DNA of 64,000 bases from Rhodanobacter sp. B05 (GCF_002001085.1 NZ_MUNU01000014.1:232080-296079); one strand, 5' to 3'. Positions 41,706 through 50,345 are shown, numbered from the stretch's first letter. Made by a program: numbers and translations. The notes: generated from the letters alone by a model not told the origin.

Positions 41706-41835
41706 CCCAAAGCCGCATTGAACGCAGCGGCGGGTGATCAGCGGCGAGACAGGCACATGTTCCCCGGCGTGGCCGTGGAAGAGCAGGTGCACGTCTCTTG
41801 ACTACGGACGGCGAAGTGGTGACCCCGTTCAGGCC

Positions 41836-43371
41836 TCAATGCCCGCCCGCGGCCGCCGTGCTGGATTTTGCCGTGAACGGCGGCCGGGTCAGCCAGATCA
41901 CCGGGATCAGCAGGATGAAGATCCAGCCCAGTGCATGGAACAGTTCGTTGAAGCCCATCTGGTAGGACTGCTGGGTGATCATGTTGTTGATCAGGCTGGC
42001 GCCGGTTTGCGGATCGCCGTTGCCCAGCTGGGCGATCGCGTGCTGCGCGATCGGGTTGTAGGCGTTGATGCTTTCGGCGAGCTGTGCGTGATGCACGCTC
42101 GCGCGGCGATCCCACAGCAAGGTGGTGATCGAGGCGGCGAAACTGCCGGCCAGCGTGCGCAGAAAGGTGGCCAGTCCGGAACCGGCGGCGATCTCGTTCT
42201 GCTCCAGGTCCGACAGCAGCATCACCGTGACCGGCATGAAGAACAACGCCACGCCGAGGCCCATCATCAGCTGCATCATGGCCACGTGGTAGAAGTCGAT
42301 GCCGATATAGAAATCGGAGCGCAGGAAACAGGTGACGCCCATGATCACGAAGGCCACCGAAGCAAGCAGGCGCAGGTTGAAGCGCATCGCGTAGCGGCCG
42401 ACGATGAAGGTCAGCAGCAACGGCGCGATGCCCAGCGGTGACGCCGCGAAGCCGGCCCAGGTGGCGGTGTAGTCCAGGTTGCGCTGCAGCCACTGCGGCA
42501 ACAGCAGGTTGATCGCGAAGTAGGCGGCGAAGGACAGCACCAGCGCCAGCGTGCCGAACTTGAAGTTGTGGTGGCGGAACAGCCGCAGGTCGATGATCGG
42601 GTCCTTGTCGGTCAGCTCCCAGATCAGGAACACGGCCAGGCTGATCGCCGACACGATGCAGGTGACCACAATGAAGCTGGAATTGAACCAGTCCTCGTCG
42701 TTGCCCTTGTCCAGCATGATCTGCAGCGCGCCCACGCCGATGACCAGGGTGATCAGTCCGACGTAGTCCATCTTCGAGCGGACGATCTTCTCGACCCGCT
42801 CCTTCATCTGCCGGCTCACCACCACGCTGGCGAAGATGCCGATCGGCACGTTGATGAAGAAGATCCACGGCCACGAATAGTTGTCGGTGATCCAGCCGCC
42901 GAGGATCGGCCCGGCGATCGGCGCGACCACCGCCACCATCGACAGCAGCGCCAATGCCATGCCGCGCTTGTGTGACGGGTAGATGCCGATCATCAGGCTC
43001 TGCGTGACCGGGTACATCGGGCCGGCCACCGCGCCCTGCACCGCGCGGAACAGGATCAGCATGCCCATACTCTGCGAGATACCGCAGAGGAACGAGGACA
43101 TCACGAACAGCAGGGTGCAGCCGATGAACAGCTTCACCTCGCCAAGGCGGCGGGTGAGGAAGCCGGTGAGCGGCAGCGAGATCGCCATGCTCACCGCGAA
43201 CGAGGTGATGATCCAGGTGCTCTGGTCGTTGCTGACGCCGAGGTTGCCGGCGATGGTCGGCAACGACACGTTGGCGATGGTCGAATCCAGCACCTGCATG
43301 AAGATCGCCAGCGACAGGCCGATGGTGGACAGTGCCAGGTTGGGCGGCCGGAACTGGCTGCTCATGGCCAT
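41836..43371 (-). CDS. DHA2-family drug efflux MFS transporter (EmrB/QacA type)
   Basis: About 511 residues, 14 membrane helices. Typical segments: FMQVLDSTIANVSLPTI in helix 1 (the DHA2 D-S/T-T-I-V/A-N motif), LTRRLGEVKLF (motif A), RAVQGAVAGPM, and PILGGWITDNYSW (antiporter motif C). It exports toxic compounds by proton antiport. No EmrA-type adaptor gene is adjacent. ATGs at 43371 and 43365 are both possible. A MarR regulator is divergent with a 400-base gap containing a palindromic operator. Confidence 0.9.
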   Translation of the reverse strand: MAMSSQFRPPNLALSTIGLSLAIFMQVLDSTIANVSLPTIAGNLGVSNDQSTWIITSFAVSMAISLPLTGFLTRRLGEVKLFIGCTLLFVMSSFLCGISQSMGMLILFRAVQGAVAGPMYPVTQSLMIGIYPSHKRGMALALLSMVAVVAPIAGPILGGWITDNYSWPWIFFINVPIGIFASVVVSRQMKERVEKIVRSKMDYVGLITLVIGVGALQIMLDKGNDEDWFNSSFIVVTCIVSAISLAVFLIWELTDKDPIIDLRLFRHHNFKFGTLALVLSFAAYFAINLLLPQWLQRNLDYTATWAGFAASPLGIAPLLLTFIVGRYAMRFNLRLLASVAFVIMGVTCFLRSDFYIGIDFYHVAMMQLMMGLGVALFFMPVTVMLLSDLEQNEIAAGSGLATFLRTLAGSFAASITTLLWDRRASVHHAQLAESINAYNPIAQHAIAQLGNGDPQTGASLINNMITQQSYQMGFNELFHALGWIFILLIPVIWLTRPPFTAKSSTAAAGGH

Positions 43372-43771
43372 GCCTTCGGCACCGGGAAAATCGCCGCGTG
43401 GGGCTGGTGCCACGCGGCCTGCCGGCTTCGGCCAGGAGGAAACGGGGGGATGGGAAACGGCATCTGTCGCGTGGCCTTGTTTCTGTGATTGCCTGTGTTC
43501 TGCGACGGTGCCGAGTGGATGTTTGCGGTGAGCCCCGCGCCCCGAAGCTCGTCCGGAGACGTTGCCCGCGGAGTGCGGCAGCGGGTGGCATCCATGGCCG
43601 CGGGATTTTGGCTACCATGTCTATTTTTGTCAATGCAATAGTTGCATTTGCATAGTTTCAGCGCTGACGATCCCTGTCACCAGCGGCTGCCGGACGGCGG
43701 AGTTGGCTGGGCGATGGATGCCAGCTCGTCGGATACAGTGACCCGAGCCCAGCCACCCGAGAGCCCCCGCC
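43372..43771. other. 400-base divergent intergenic region
   Basis: Contains the efflux-pump/marR regulatory site at 43605-43656. Otherwise no gene or repeat was recognised. The leader on the pump side is about 230 bases. Confidence 0.4.
43605..43656. promoter_or_regulatory. Overlapping divergent promoters with MarR-type palindrome
   Basis: A 17-bp perfect dyad AATGCAATAGTTGCATT covers 43632-43648. On the plus strand TTGTCA (43627-43632) and CATAGT (43651-43656) flank it with an 18-base spacer. On the minus strand TTGACA (43628-43633) pairs with CAAAAT (43605-43610), 17 bases apart. Binding at the dyad would block both directions, as expected for a MarR repressor. Confidence 0.6.
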
Positions 43772-44239
43772 ATGCCCCTTCCGCACAACGCCTACTACGC
43801 GCTGACCGGTCAACTTCAGCCGACAAGAAAAGCATGGCAGCTCGCCGTGGGTTCGGCGCTGTCGGCCTCGGGCCTGTCGATGTCCGTGGCAATGCCGGTA
43901 CTGCTGGTGTCACGCATGGGCGACGGCGTGCTGCAACACGTACTGGCCGAGCGGATCGGTGTCCACCCGGCGGCACTGGTGCGCCAACTCGACCAGGCCG
44001 AAAAGGCCGGCTTGCTGGAGCGCCGCGTCGTACCCGGCAACCGGCGCCAGCGGGCGATCCATCTGCTGCCCGAAGGGCGCCGACTCTCCGGTGTGTTGGA
44101 GACCCAGGTGAAAGCCTTGCGTGCCGCCTTCCTGAAAGACATCCCCAGGCAGGATATCGAGACGGCGACCCGTGTCCTGCAGCGGTTCGAAGAGCAGGCC
44201 CGCCGATACGTGGCGCAGGAGCGTGCCGGCAACAAGTGA
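43772..44239 (+). CDS. MarR-family transcriptional regulator
   Basis: 155 residues. The winged helix reads LQHVLAERIGVHPAALVRQLDQAEKAGLLERR, with the wing RRQRAIHLLPEGRRL. MarR proteins are dimeric repressors released by small phenolics or drugs. Divergence from the DHA2 efflux gene across a perfect dyad makes that pump its probable target. Confidence 0.9.
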   Translation: MPLPHNAYYALTGQLQPTRKAWQLAVGSALSASGLSMSVAMPVLLVSRMGDGVLQHVLAERIGVHPAALVRQLDQAEKAGLLERRVVPGNRRQRAIHLLPEGRRLSGVLETQVKALRAAFLKDIPRQDIETATRVLQRFEEQARRYVAQERAGNK

Positions 44240-44295
44240 CACGGGCATGCGGGGTCTGCAGTCGATGCGCAGCACGCTCGATGGGCCCGAACGGA

Positions 44296-45243
44296 CTACG
44301 GGCCTGCCGTGGGAATCATCCCGATGGTGCTCATCCATGTCTTGGCCAGGGCTGGCCAGCCTGTGATCGGATTCGACGTTGACCTCAGCCCGAACGCATG
44401 TCCGCCGTGTGCATACAGGTGCATTTCCGCTGGCACACGTGCCTTCGCCAGCGCGTTGTAATAGACCAGCGACTGGTTCACGCCATCGACGTAGTCGTCT
44501 TCCGCCTGTACCAGAAAGGTGGGTGGCGTCTTGCCGGAGACCGGCACGTTTGGATTCAACTTGCCGTCACCCTTGGTGAGATGCCCCGGATAGATCGGCA
44601 TGGCGAAATCCGGACGCGCACTCTCCTTGTCAGCCGCATCCACCGGCGCATACAGGTGTCGATCGAAGTTCGTGCTGATCTCAGCCACCAGGAATCCGCC
44701 CGCCGAAAATCCCAGCACGCCTACCTTGTGTGGATCGACATGCCACTGCGCCGCATGAGAGCGCACCAGCCGCATCGTTCGCTGCACGTCCTGCAGCGAT
44801 GGCACCGATAGGGCAAAGTTGTGTGGGCGGCAATCGCACTTCCAATCGTAGGGCTTGCTAGGCACCCGATACTTCAACAACACGCAGGTGATGCCATTGG
44901 ACGTCAGCCAGTCGCAGGCCTCGGTGCCCTCCAGATCGATGGCCAGTATCTCGAACCCGCCACCCGGAATCACGACAACGGCGGCCCCGGTATTTTCCCC
45001 GGTGGGCGCATACACCGTCATCGTGGGCTGGGTCACATTGGTCACCGCGGTCACCGGCTTGCCGGCCAACAACTTGTCGCTCACCTTCGCAGTTTCCGAG
45101 CCAGGAACCTGTTGCGCACCAGGCGCCGCTCCCGGCCAGATCGGTATTTGCGTGTTTCCAGCTGCGGGTTGCCAAACCGCCGTCGTTGCGTGCGCGCTTG
45201 CGCATGTGGCCAGCAGACACAGGGCAATCGCCCAAAGCTTCAT
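44296..45243 (-). CDS. Secreted alpha/beta hydrolase (xylan/carbohydrate esterase-like)
   Basis: 315 residues with a signal peptide (MKLWAIALCLLATCASAHA, cleaved about residue 19). The fold is alpha/beta hydrolase: oxyanion loop VVIPGGGFE, nucleophile elbow GFSAGG, and C-terminal acid/His region AEDDYVDG and HAYGGHAF-like (YAHGGHAFGL). It matches acetylxylan esterase/BD-FAE-type enzymes that remove acetyl groups from plant or microbial polysaccharides. GGAGG lies seven bases before the ATG at 45243. Confidence 0.82.
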   Translation of the reverse strand: MKLWAIALCLLATCASAHATTAVWQPAAGNTQIPIWPGAAPGAQQVPGSETAKVSDKLLAGKPVTAVTNVTQPTMTVYAPTGENTGAAVVVIPGGGFEILAIDLEGTEACDWLTSNGITCVLLKYRVPSKPYDWKCDCRPHNFALSVPSLQDVQRTMRLVRSHAAQWHVDPHKVGVLGFSAGGFLVAEISTNFDRHLYAPVDAADKESARPDFAMPIYPGHLTKGDGKLNPNVPVSGKTPPTFLVQAEDDYVDGVNQSLVYYNALAKARVPAEMHLYAHGGHAFGLRSTSNPITGWPALAKTWMSTIGMIPTAGP

Positions 45244-45550
45244 GACGCTCCTCCGTTTTGGCGCTCGCCAAAGTTGTGCGATCAAGGCAGGAAATCAGGT
45301 CTGCTGCAACTTCCCGATGCTGCACGCCGCATCGGGCCTGCTGCTGCCGCTTCCGTGGATTTCTTCGGGCAAGCCTGCTGCAGTCGATCGCCCCCTTTGA
45401 CTAAAAACGAAGGAGTTTGAGCCGAACGATCAACGTGTTCTGCACGGATACTTCAGCTTCGAAGCCAAGGCGATGTTCGATTTGCTGATAAAACCAGCTT
45501 CGACCAATGCGCTCGAGCGCTAACGGACGCAAAAATGGGCCAACCAAGCC
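45244..45550. other. Intergenic 307 bases with a short open frame
   Basis: An open frame 45401-45523 without a start codon ends in a protein-like stretch (HGYFSFEAKAMFDLL). It may be the tail of a decayed gene. Nothing else was recognised. Confidence 0.25.
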
Positions 45551-46015
45551 TCACGCCATCTTCTTGTGAACAGGCGGTACCTTCGATCGAGCAGGAAAAA
45601 CCTGACGTGGGACATCACCGTGCGTGGCGTCAAAGCGGGCGCGTGCGGCATGGATGTCGCCATGGCAACGGTCCGCCCAATCGATGAGGCCCGCCATCGG
45701 GTCCAGCAGCGATTGGCCTAGCGGGGCCAACCGATATTCAACGCTCGGCGGCTTGGTCGGGAAGACATGGCGGGTGATCAGTCCATCGCGCTCCAGATCG
45801 CGCAAGGTCTGGGTGAGCATGCGCTTGGAAATGTCATGGACAGCACGGTGAAGCTCGCTGAAGCGGTGCGGTCGCATCGCCAGAGCCATGATCATCAGCA
45901 TGCTCCATTTGTCGCCGATACGGTCGAGCACGTCGCGCACCGGGCAGTGCACGGACTGCGACTCGCCCAACGGATATCGGCTGAATCTTTCGATGGCGCT
46001 CAACGCGTTGCTCAT
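45551..46015 (-). CDS. HxlR-family transcriptional regulator
   Basis: 154 residues. The winged helix contains [19 protein letters not shown], the HxlR signature with its conserved cysteine near residue 24, and [28 protein letters not shown]. Members such as YodB sense electrophiles or quinones through that cysteine. It is divergent from an NmrA-like gene, the classic partner, with a promoter/dyad between. Confidence 0.92.
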   Translation of the reverse strand: MSNALSAIERFSRYPLGESQSVHCPVRDVLDRIGDKWSMLMIMALAMRPHRFSELHRAVHDISKRMLTQTLRDLERDGLITRHVFPTKPPSVEYRLAPLGQSLLDPMAGLIDWADRCHGDIHAARARFDATHGDVPRQVFPARSKVPPVHKKMA

Positions 46016-46057
46016 GCGGAATTCCTCGCGATCTGGTGGTTACAAAAAACTGCCTCC

Positions 46058-46091
46058 TTACGGCACGCGGAGGTGGTCTCTATAGTAGACC
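46058..46091 (+). promoter_or_regulatory. Promoter of the NmrA-like gene with overlapping dyad
   Basis: -35 TTACGG (46058-46063), 17-base spacer, -10 TATAGT (46081-46086). The dyad GGTCT-N7-AGACC (46075-46091) covers the -10, so a bound HxlR protein would block RNA polymerase. Confidence 0.5.
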
Positions 46092-46151
46092 TACCCCAGG
46101 CCTGTTGGTTGGCCTTTACATACAGAAACCTCACAGATCAGGAGAACGTTC

Positions 46152-47024
46152 ATGTTTTTAGTCATGGGAATCACCGGAAAAGTTGGCGGCGCAACGGCCA
46201 AACATCTGTTGGCGCAAGGCAAAGAAGTACGCGCCCTCGTCCGGGATCGTGGAAAGGCGGCGAAATGGGCCGACGAAGGCGTGCAGCTGGTAGACGGCGA
46301 CTGGAATGATTCGGCAGCCATTGAGACGGCGCTTAGAGGTGTCGAAGGCGCGTTTGTCATGTTGCCAGCGGTATGGGCGCCTTCGCCTGATTACAAAGAA
46401 GCAAAGGCCGTGATTACGAACTACGTCAGTGCGCTTGCCCAGGCAGCACCGCCGCGGGTGGTAGCACTCTCGTCAATGGGTGCGAACCGAACCAGCGGGC
46501 TGGGGATGATCACGGCTCTGTCGCTTCTGGAACAAGGATTTCGCGACCTGGCATTGCCGATCGCCTATGTGCGCGCCGGCGGGTTTTTCGAAAACTTCCT
46601 CTACGGCTTGCATGTTGCCCAGGGTGGCACGCTCCCCGTCTACTACAACCCGACAGATCGGAAATCGACCATGGTCGCGACCCATGACATCGGCGCCGAA
46701 ATCGCATCGCTTCTGACCGGGCCGGCATGGTCGGGGCATCGGGTCATCGAACTCGGTTCGATGGTCAGCGCGGATGACGTAGCGACACAACTGGGTGAAG
46801 TCCTGAAGGTCGACGTCAAAGCGTTTGCTGTCCCGCGGGCCGGGTGGCCGGCGGCGTTCGAGCAGTTCGGCATTCCGAAGGGCCAGACGGGACCGGCCGA
46901 GGCGATGTTTGACGCCGTCAACTCAGGCTGGATGGACCTCGGGGTCAAAGGTACGGAGCACGTCCCGGGCACGACATCCGCCCGCGATGTCTTCGCGGCG
47001 GCCCAGAAGGCTGCCACGGCGTAG
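46152..47024 (+). CDS. NmrA-like NAD(P)-binding protein (quinone reductase/atypical SDR)
   Basis: 290 residues. The N-terminal Rossmann motif is MGITGKVGGATAKHL, followed by VRALVRD and VDGDWND, the atypical-SDR layout of NmrA/QorB proteins. The catalytic tyrosine of classical SDRs is absent. Members bind NAD(P)H and act as quinone reductases or redox sensors. The AGGAGAA ribosome site lies nine bases before the ATG. Regulated in all likelihood by the divergent HxlR gene. Confidence 0.88.
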   Translation: MFLVMGITGKVGGATAKHLLAQGKEVRALVRDRGKAAKWADEGVQLVDGDWNDSAAIETALRGVEGAFVMLPAVWAPSPDYKEAKAVITNYVSALAQAAPPRVVALSSMGANRTSGLGMITALSLLEQGFRDLALPIAYVRAGGFFENFLYGLHVAQGGTLPVYYNPTDRKSTMVATHDIGAEIASLLTGPAWSGHRVIELGSMVSADDVATQLGEVLKVDVKAFAVPRAGWPAAFEQFGIPKGQTGPAEAMFDAVNSGWMDLGVKGTEHVPGTTSARDVFAAAQKAATA

Positions 47025-47148
47025 GCCCACGGATCAGCGATGGGATACGAGTTTCGGAATCTGCTCCGGAGGTCGCCTCCCATCGTGATTCTGATTCGGG
47101 TAGTCACACCGTTCCTCCGCAGCAAACTCATAATCCAAGGTCAGACCC

Positions 47149-47508
47149 ATGTCTAAAATCTCCTGGCGCCAAATCTTGCCCTTCGCACTCGCCGCGTTCT
47201 TCGTCGTGGGTTCACTCAGCAATATCATCGCCCCGGGATCCATCTACCAGGAATACCTGAAGTGGGGGTACCCGCACTGGTTCCATTTCGTGACCGGATC
47301 GCTGGAACTCACCGCTGCCATTCTGCTTTTCCGCGCGCCGAGTCGCCTATTGGGCGCGGCGCTCGGCTGCACCGTCATGTTTGCCGCCCTCGCGACCGTG
47401 ATCATCCACGGCGAATACGGGCACGCTGTGCCACCACTCGTCGCGGCGACATTGTCACTCGTGGTCGGTTGGATAAGCTGGCGCAAGCGGATGGCCGTTT
47501 CAGCGTGA
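47149..47508 (+). CDS. DoxX-family membrane protein
   Basis: 119 residues with four membrane helices (residues about 9-27, 46-62, 67-86, 90-108). YPHWFHFVTGSLEL is typical of the DoxX-like group. Often found with HxlR/NmrA redox genes, as here; 124 bases after the NmrA-like gene. Biochemical role uncertain. Confidence 0.82.
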   Translation: MSKISWRQILPFALAAFFVVGSLSNIIAPGSIYQEYLKWGYPHWFHFVTGSLELTAAILLFRAPSRLLGAALGCTVMFAALATVIIHGEYGHAVPPLVAATLSLVVGWISWRKRMAVSA

Positions 47509-47591
47509 TTGACAGAGGAACAGTGGAACGGGGTCAGCTCACTTCGCCCCCTTTTCGGCAAGCCATTGAACGTGACTCTGCTTTCCCAAGC

Positions 47592-47900
47592 TCAGTGGTA
47601 ATCGTCTTCGCGTTGGTGGCGCACCGCCAGCACAGTGACGGTTTTCGCATCGTCGATTTCAAACAGCGCCACATAACCGGATGCACCGAAGGCGATGATC
47701 AATTCGCGCAGAAACGTGTTGTCAGGCGCGGCCTTCCTGCAGCTGAACGGTGAATTCGCCAGCAAGCCCAGGCCATTGCGGATGGCGTCCAGCGCACGCT
47801 CGGCCGTGGTCCAGTCGCCGTCGTCACGTACCAAGGCGAAGTCGTACAACCGTTCAAGGTCGGCCAACGCTTCCTCCGTGAAGCGGATCTTGAAGGTCAT
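47592..47900 (-). CDS. RelE/ParE-family toxin
   Basis: 102 residues. The N-terminus FKIRFTEEALADLERLYDF and the later SPFSCRKAAPDNTFLRELII, VALFEIDD, VLAVRHQREDDY match ParE-type toxins, which act on DNA gyrase or ribosomes. The start overlaps the antitoxin stop by four bases, giving the antitoxin-first order usual for type II modules. Confidence 0.85.
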   Translation of the reverse strand: MTFKIRFTEEALADLERLYDFALVRDDGDWTTAERALDAIRNGLGLLANSPFSCRKAAPDNTFLRELIIAFGASGYVALFEIDDAKTVTVLAVRHQREDDYH

Positions 47901-48166
47901 GCCGAAGCTTTCTTTGCCTTGGCCAATCGCGCTTCAAGCTTTTTCAGCACGGCAGCCGACGAAAAGTACACGCCGGTAGCCTTGGCCTGATCACGCGAAG
48001 CCAACCCACGGGCGATGAAGGCGGCCTGTTCCTGGCGCTGCTGAATTTGTGCTCGCACCGCGTACTCGACAAAGCCGGACAGACTTTCCCCGTCACGCAA
48101 GACTTCCTCTGCGGCACGGCGCAGAACCGGTTCAACACGCAGCGAAGGGATGGTTGCGGTTTTCAT
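47897..48166 (-). CDS. Antitoxin, YlcI/YnfO-like ribbon-helix-helix protein
   Basis: 89 residues. The N-terminal part (TATIPSLRVEPVLRRAAEEVLRDGESLSGFV) fits a ribbon-helix-helix DNA-binding motif. The C-terminal AAFIARGLASRDQAKATGVYFS segment is the YlcI/YnfO signature. The start at 48166 is chosen since upstream residues have no similarity. With the ParE toxin it forms a second toxin-antitoxin module. Confidence 0.75.
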   Translation of the reverse strand: MKTATIPSLRVEPVLRRAAEEVLRDGESLSGFVEYAVRAQIQQRQEQAAFIARGLASRDQAKATGVYFSSAAVLKKLEARLAKAKKASA

Positions 48167-48293
48167 GGAAACTCCGAATGCGATGCAATTGCGATTCATT
48201 TTGGCACCATCCAACGACAGCGGCAAATCACCGGAGGAGATGTCGGGACGACGCCTGGATGCAGCGCAAGGTCAATCAGGCCACGCGCGAAAG

Positions 48294-48320
48294 AGAAAGC
48301 CCCGCGATGCGGGGCTTTCT
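48294..48320 (-). terminator. Rho-independent terminator
   Basis: A perfect 12-bp stem, AGAAAGCCCCGC with GCGGGGCTTTCT, around a three-base loop. It lies after the 3' end of the gene at 48349 (minus strand) and before the antitoxin gene. Confidence 0.75.
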
Positions 48321-48348
48321 GCAACGTATCGACGGAAGCGACCAGCGA

Positions 48349-48838
48349 TCAGGCGATCGCGGGTTCGGTCGGCATGACCGGCGTCGAGGGAGCGCGTGGG
48401 CCGCGGGCGAAGCGGGTGGCGAGCATCTTGCGCAGGTCGTCCACGCCCTGCCCTTTGCCGGTGACCTTGAGCACGGCGTAACCCTCCAGCGCATTGGTCA
48501 TCAGGTCACTGCCCACTGCCATCTGCGTGTCGTCCCCGCGCTGGCTCAACTTGGACAGCCGCGCCAGGCGCGGACGCAGTGCATCCAGCGTGGCCAGATC
48601 GCGACGGTAGGCCGCCAGGTCGAAATTCGCGGGCAGGATGCCGAGGTTCTCGCCAAACACCGCGTCCGCCTTGCGGCAGAACGCCTCGGACTTGTCACCC
48701 ATCTTTGGTGAACCGCTGACGCTGATCCGGCGTCAGCGCCAGCAGACCGGCGAAGCCAGCCTCCAGCGCGGTAAGGGCGGCGGCGATGACAGCGAGCGCA
48801 TCGGCGGTGTAATCGAGATCGACCAGATTCTTAGTCAT
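48349..48838 (-). pseudogene. Conserved hypothetical protein split by a frameshift
   Basis: Two frames together give one protein of about 162 residues. The first starts at 48838 (MTKNLVDLDYTADALAVIAA) and ends at 48695 after LTPDQRQRFTKDG. The second opens at 48702 with MGDKSEAFC and runs to 48349. Removing one A from the AAAG at 48703-48706 would join them as TKMGDKSEAF. This is a one-base insertion, a pseudogene, a sequencing error or, less likely, programmed shifting. The family is a helical protein of unknown function. Confidence 0.6.
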
Positions 48839-48932
48839 GCAAACATCCTTCCCTGACAAGCCGGCCGGTTGCCGGCCCGCGCAGGCTACTGGCCCGTCTC
48901 ACCCGACCGTGTGGCTTCGAACCTCTCACAAA

Positions 48933-48985
48933 GATCGGGGTCAGGTTCACTTTCTCACGGTAGTAAGTGAACCTAACCCCGATAG
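48933..48985. repeat. 53-bp palindromic repeat, copy 1
   Basis: GGGGTCAGGTTCACTT and its near-complement AAGTGAACCTAACCCC around an 18-base or so centre. Differs from copy 2 (49536-49588) at two positions. The stop codon of the neighbouring frameshifted gene lies inside it. Confidence 0.85.
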
Positions 48986-49507
48986 TCCGTGGCGGCGACA
49001 TTTCGGATTCGCTCCAACAAATTTTCTTCCGGCTTTGCATCGATGGTCTGATTAACCGACGTGTGCACCTGAGCGCGTAGCGTGGGCAAGTCCGCTAGGT
49101 TGCTGCGGAGAAAGCCGGTAATGAATTTCTGCAATGCTTCTGGGGTGATCGGTCACTGAATATTGAAAGAATCCTGTCTGTCCATGCGCGAGTACAGCCG
49201 GGTACTGCAGGGAGTCCGACGAAAGCATTTGAAGACAGAACCGTCGATCCCTTTTTGTTCCGAATGACCAGCCCACTGAGTTCACTGTGACGGTCCGATC
49301 CCCCAAGTTAGTTACCTCGATGACCATGACGTCCCGCTGCGGCTGACCATCCCCGAGCAGAATGCGCATACCGGCATGAACGGAAAGCCTCACCTTCTCC
49401 GAGCGTCGTAGCAGGTACAGAGAGAAGATGACTGCACCCGTGGTTGCGAGGCCTGCGACCCATGTTCCGATAGCACTCCAAAGTGCAATTTTGTCAGCGA
49501 GCGTCAT
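48973..49507 (-). pseudogene. Membrane protein gene with a frameshift
   Basis: The start at 49507 gives MTLADKIALWSAIGTWVAGL and one membrane helix (residues about 8-32), then a beta-rich domain (VMVIEVTNLGDRTVTVNSVG). In this frame the sequence turns implausible after FQYSVTDH near 49160. The next frame continues as ITPEALQKFITGFLRSNL to a TAG at 48973-48975 within the palindromic repeat. One missing base near 49150-49160 would restore an ORF of about 177 residues. Family not recognised. It lies exactly between the two repeat copies. Confidence 0.55.
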
Positions 49508-49535
49508 GGGTGTCCCTTGAAATCATGTGTAGAAA

Positions 49536-49588
49536 GATCGGGGTCAGGTTCATTTTCTCACGGTAGTAAGTGAACCTGACCCCGATAG
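49536..49588. repeat. 53-bp palindromic repeat, copy 2
   Basis: Same orientation as copy 1 and 51 of 53 bases identical. Each unit can fold into a hairpin of about 16 bp. Such units are REP-like elements, spread by RAYT-type transposases; none is in the window. Confidence 0.85.
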
Positions 49589-49649
49589 TTGAGAAATTGT
49601 CCCTGACACCTTTTCACGGCGGATTAACTGTTGGACCCCTGCGTACGAA

Positions 49650-50345
49650 TCATTGACCTACTTCCGATTGTGGTGGCAATACAGTGCCAACAAATTTAGC
49701 CGGTGCGCCGCCTGGTGGAGTCTCAACTGCATAGATCCCGATCTTACTAAGATATTGGATTACCTCGTGAGACGAAATCTCGCCGTTTACAAACTTGTTC
49801 CTAAGGTCTGCGAAGGCGGCGTCCTTAACAATGGGCCAGCCCAGACTTTTAATGTGACGCGACAGTGAGCTTGAGATTTCAGTGAGGTCTGCAAAAGCGC
49901 CATTCCTAGCCTCTGGCGCCATTGACGCCAAAGGCCAAGCCACGTGACAATACTCGCTGCATGAATGCCAGTTATTAGATAGCTTTCCCATCTTGGGGGT
50001 TTCAAAAGGTGCATCGATCTTCAACGCGTCGTTGACGATGCGCATGAACTCAAAGTGGCCATCTATTTCCTTTTGGTGTCCGCCGAGTTCGTATATTCGA
50101 TTCTCAATATTTTTGAAAGACCTGATGTCTCGAAGGTCTTTTTCTTCGAGCTCACGGTCGAGCAGCGCTGCCCAGTAGTGGATCGCCAAGCGCTCTACTG
50201 CAAATCTCAACTCCAATGCAGCATAAGAAATTGCGGCACTATTCTCACCACCCTCGCTTACGGCGAGCCACGCCATGCCTTGGCGCAAGTGATGGCCTAG
50301 AGCTGTCGTATGTCGTGTGCTTACGTCAACCACGAACCACTCCAA
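49650..50345 (-). CDS. Hypothetical helical protein in accessory cluster
   Basis: 231 residues, mostly helical and lacking signal or membrane segments. The stretch AAISYAALELRFAVERLAIHYW resembles the first helices of HEPN-like all-alpha domains, but no RxxxxH is visible. I cannot assign a family. Codon and base use is clearly A+T-richer than in flanking core genes. It follows the HEPN-like gene by 86 bases on the same strand. Confidence 0.55.
   Translation of the reverse strand: MEWFVVDVSTRHTTALGHHLRQGMAWLAVSEGGENSAAISYAALELRFAVERLAIHYWAALLDRELEEKDLRDIRSFKNIENRIYELGGHQKEIDGHFEFMRIVNDALKIDAPFETPKMGKLSNNWHSCSEYCHVAWPLASMAPEARNGAFADLTEISSSLSRHIKSLGWPIVKDAAFADLRNKFVNGEISSHEVIQYLSKIGIYAVETPPGGAPAKFVGTVLPPQSEVGQ

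Noticed and set aside
48933..49588. Repeats as a CRISPR remnant
   Set aside because: Units are long palindromes 600 bases apart with a gene between, not short evenly spaced repeats.
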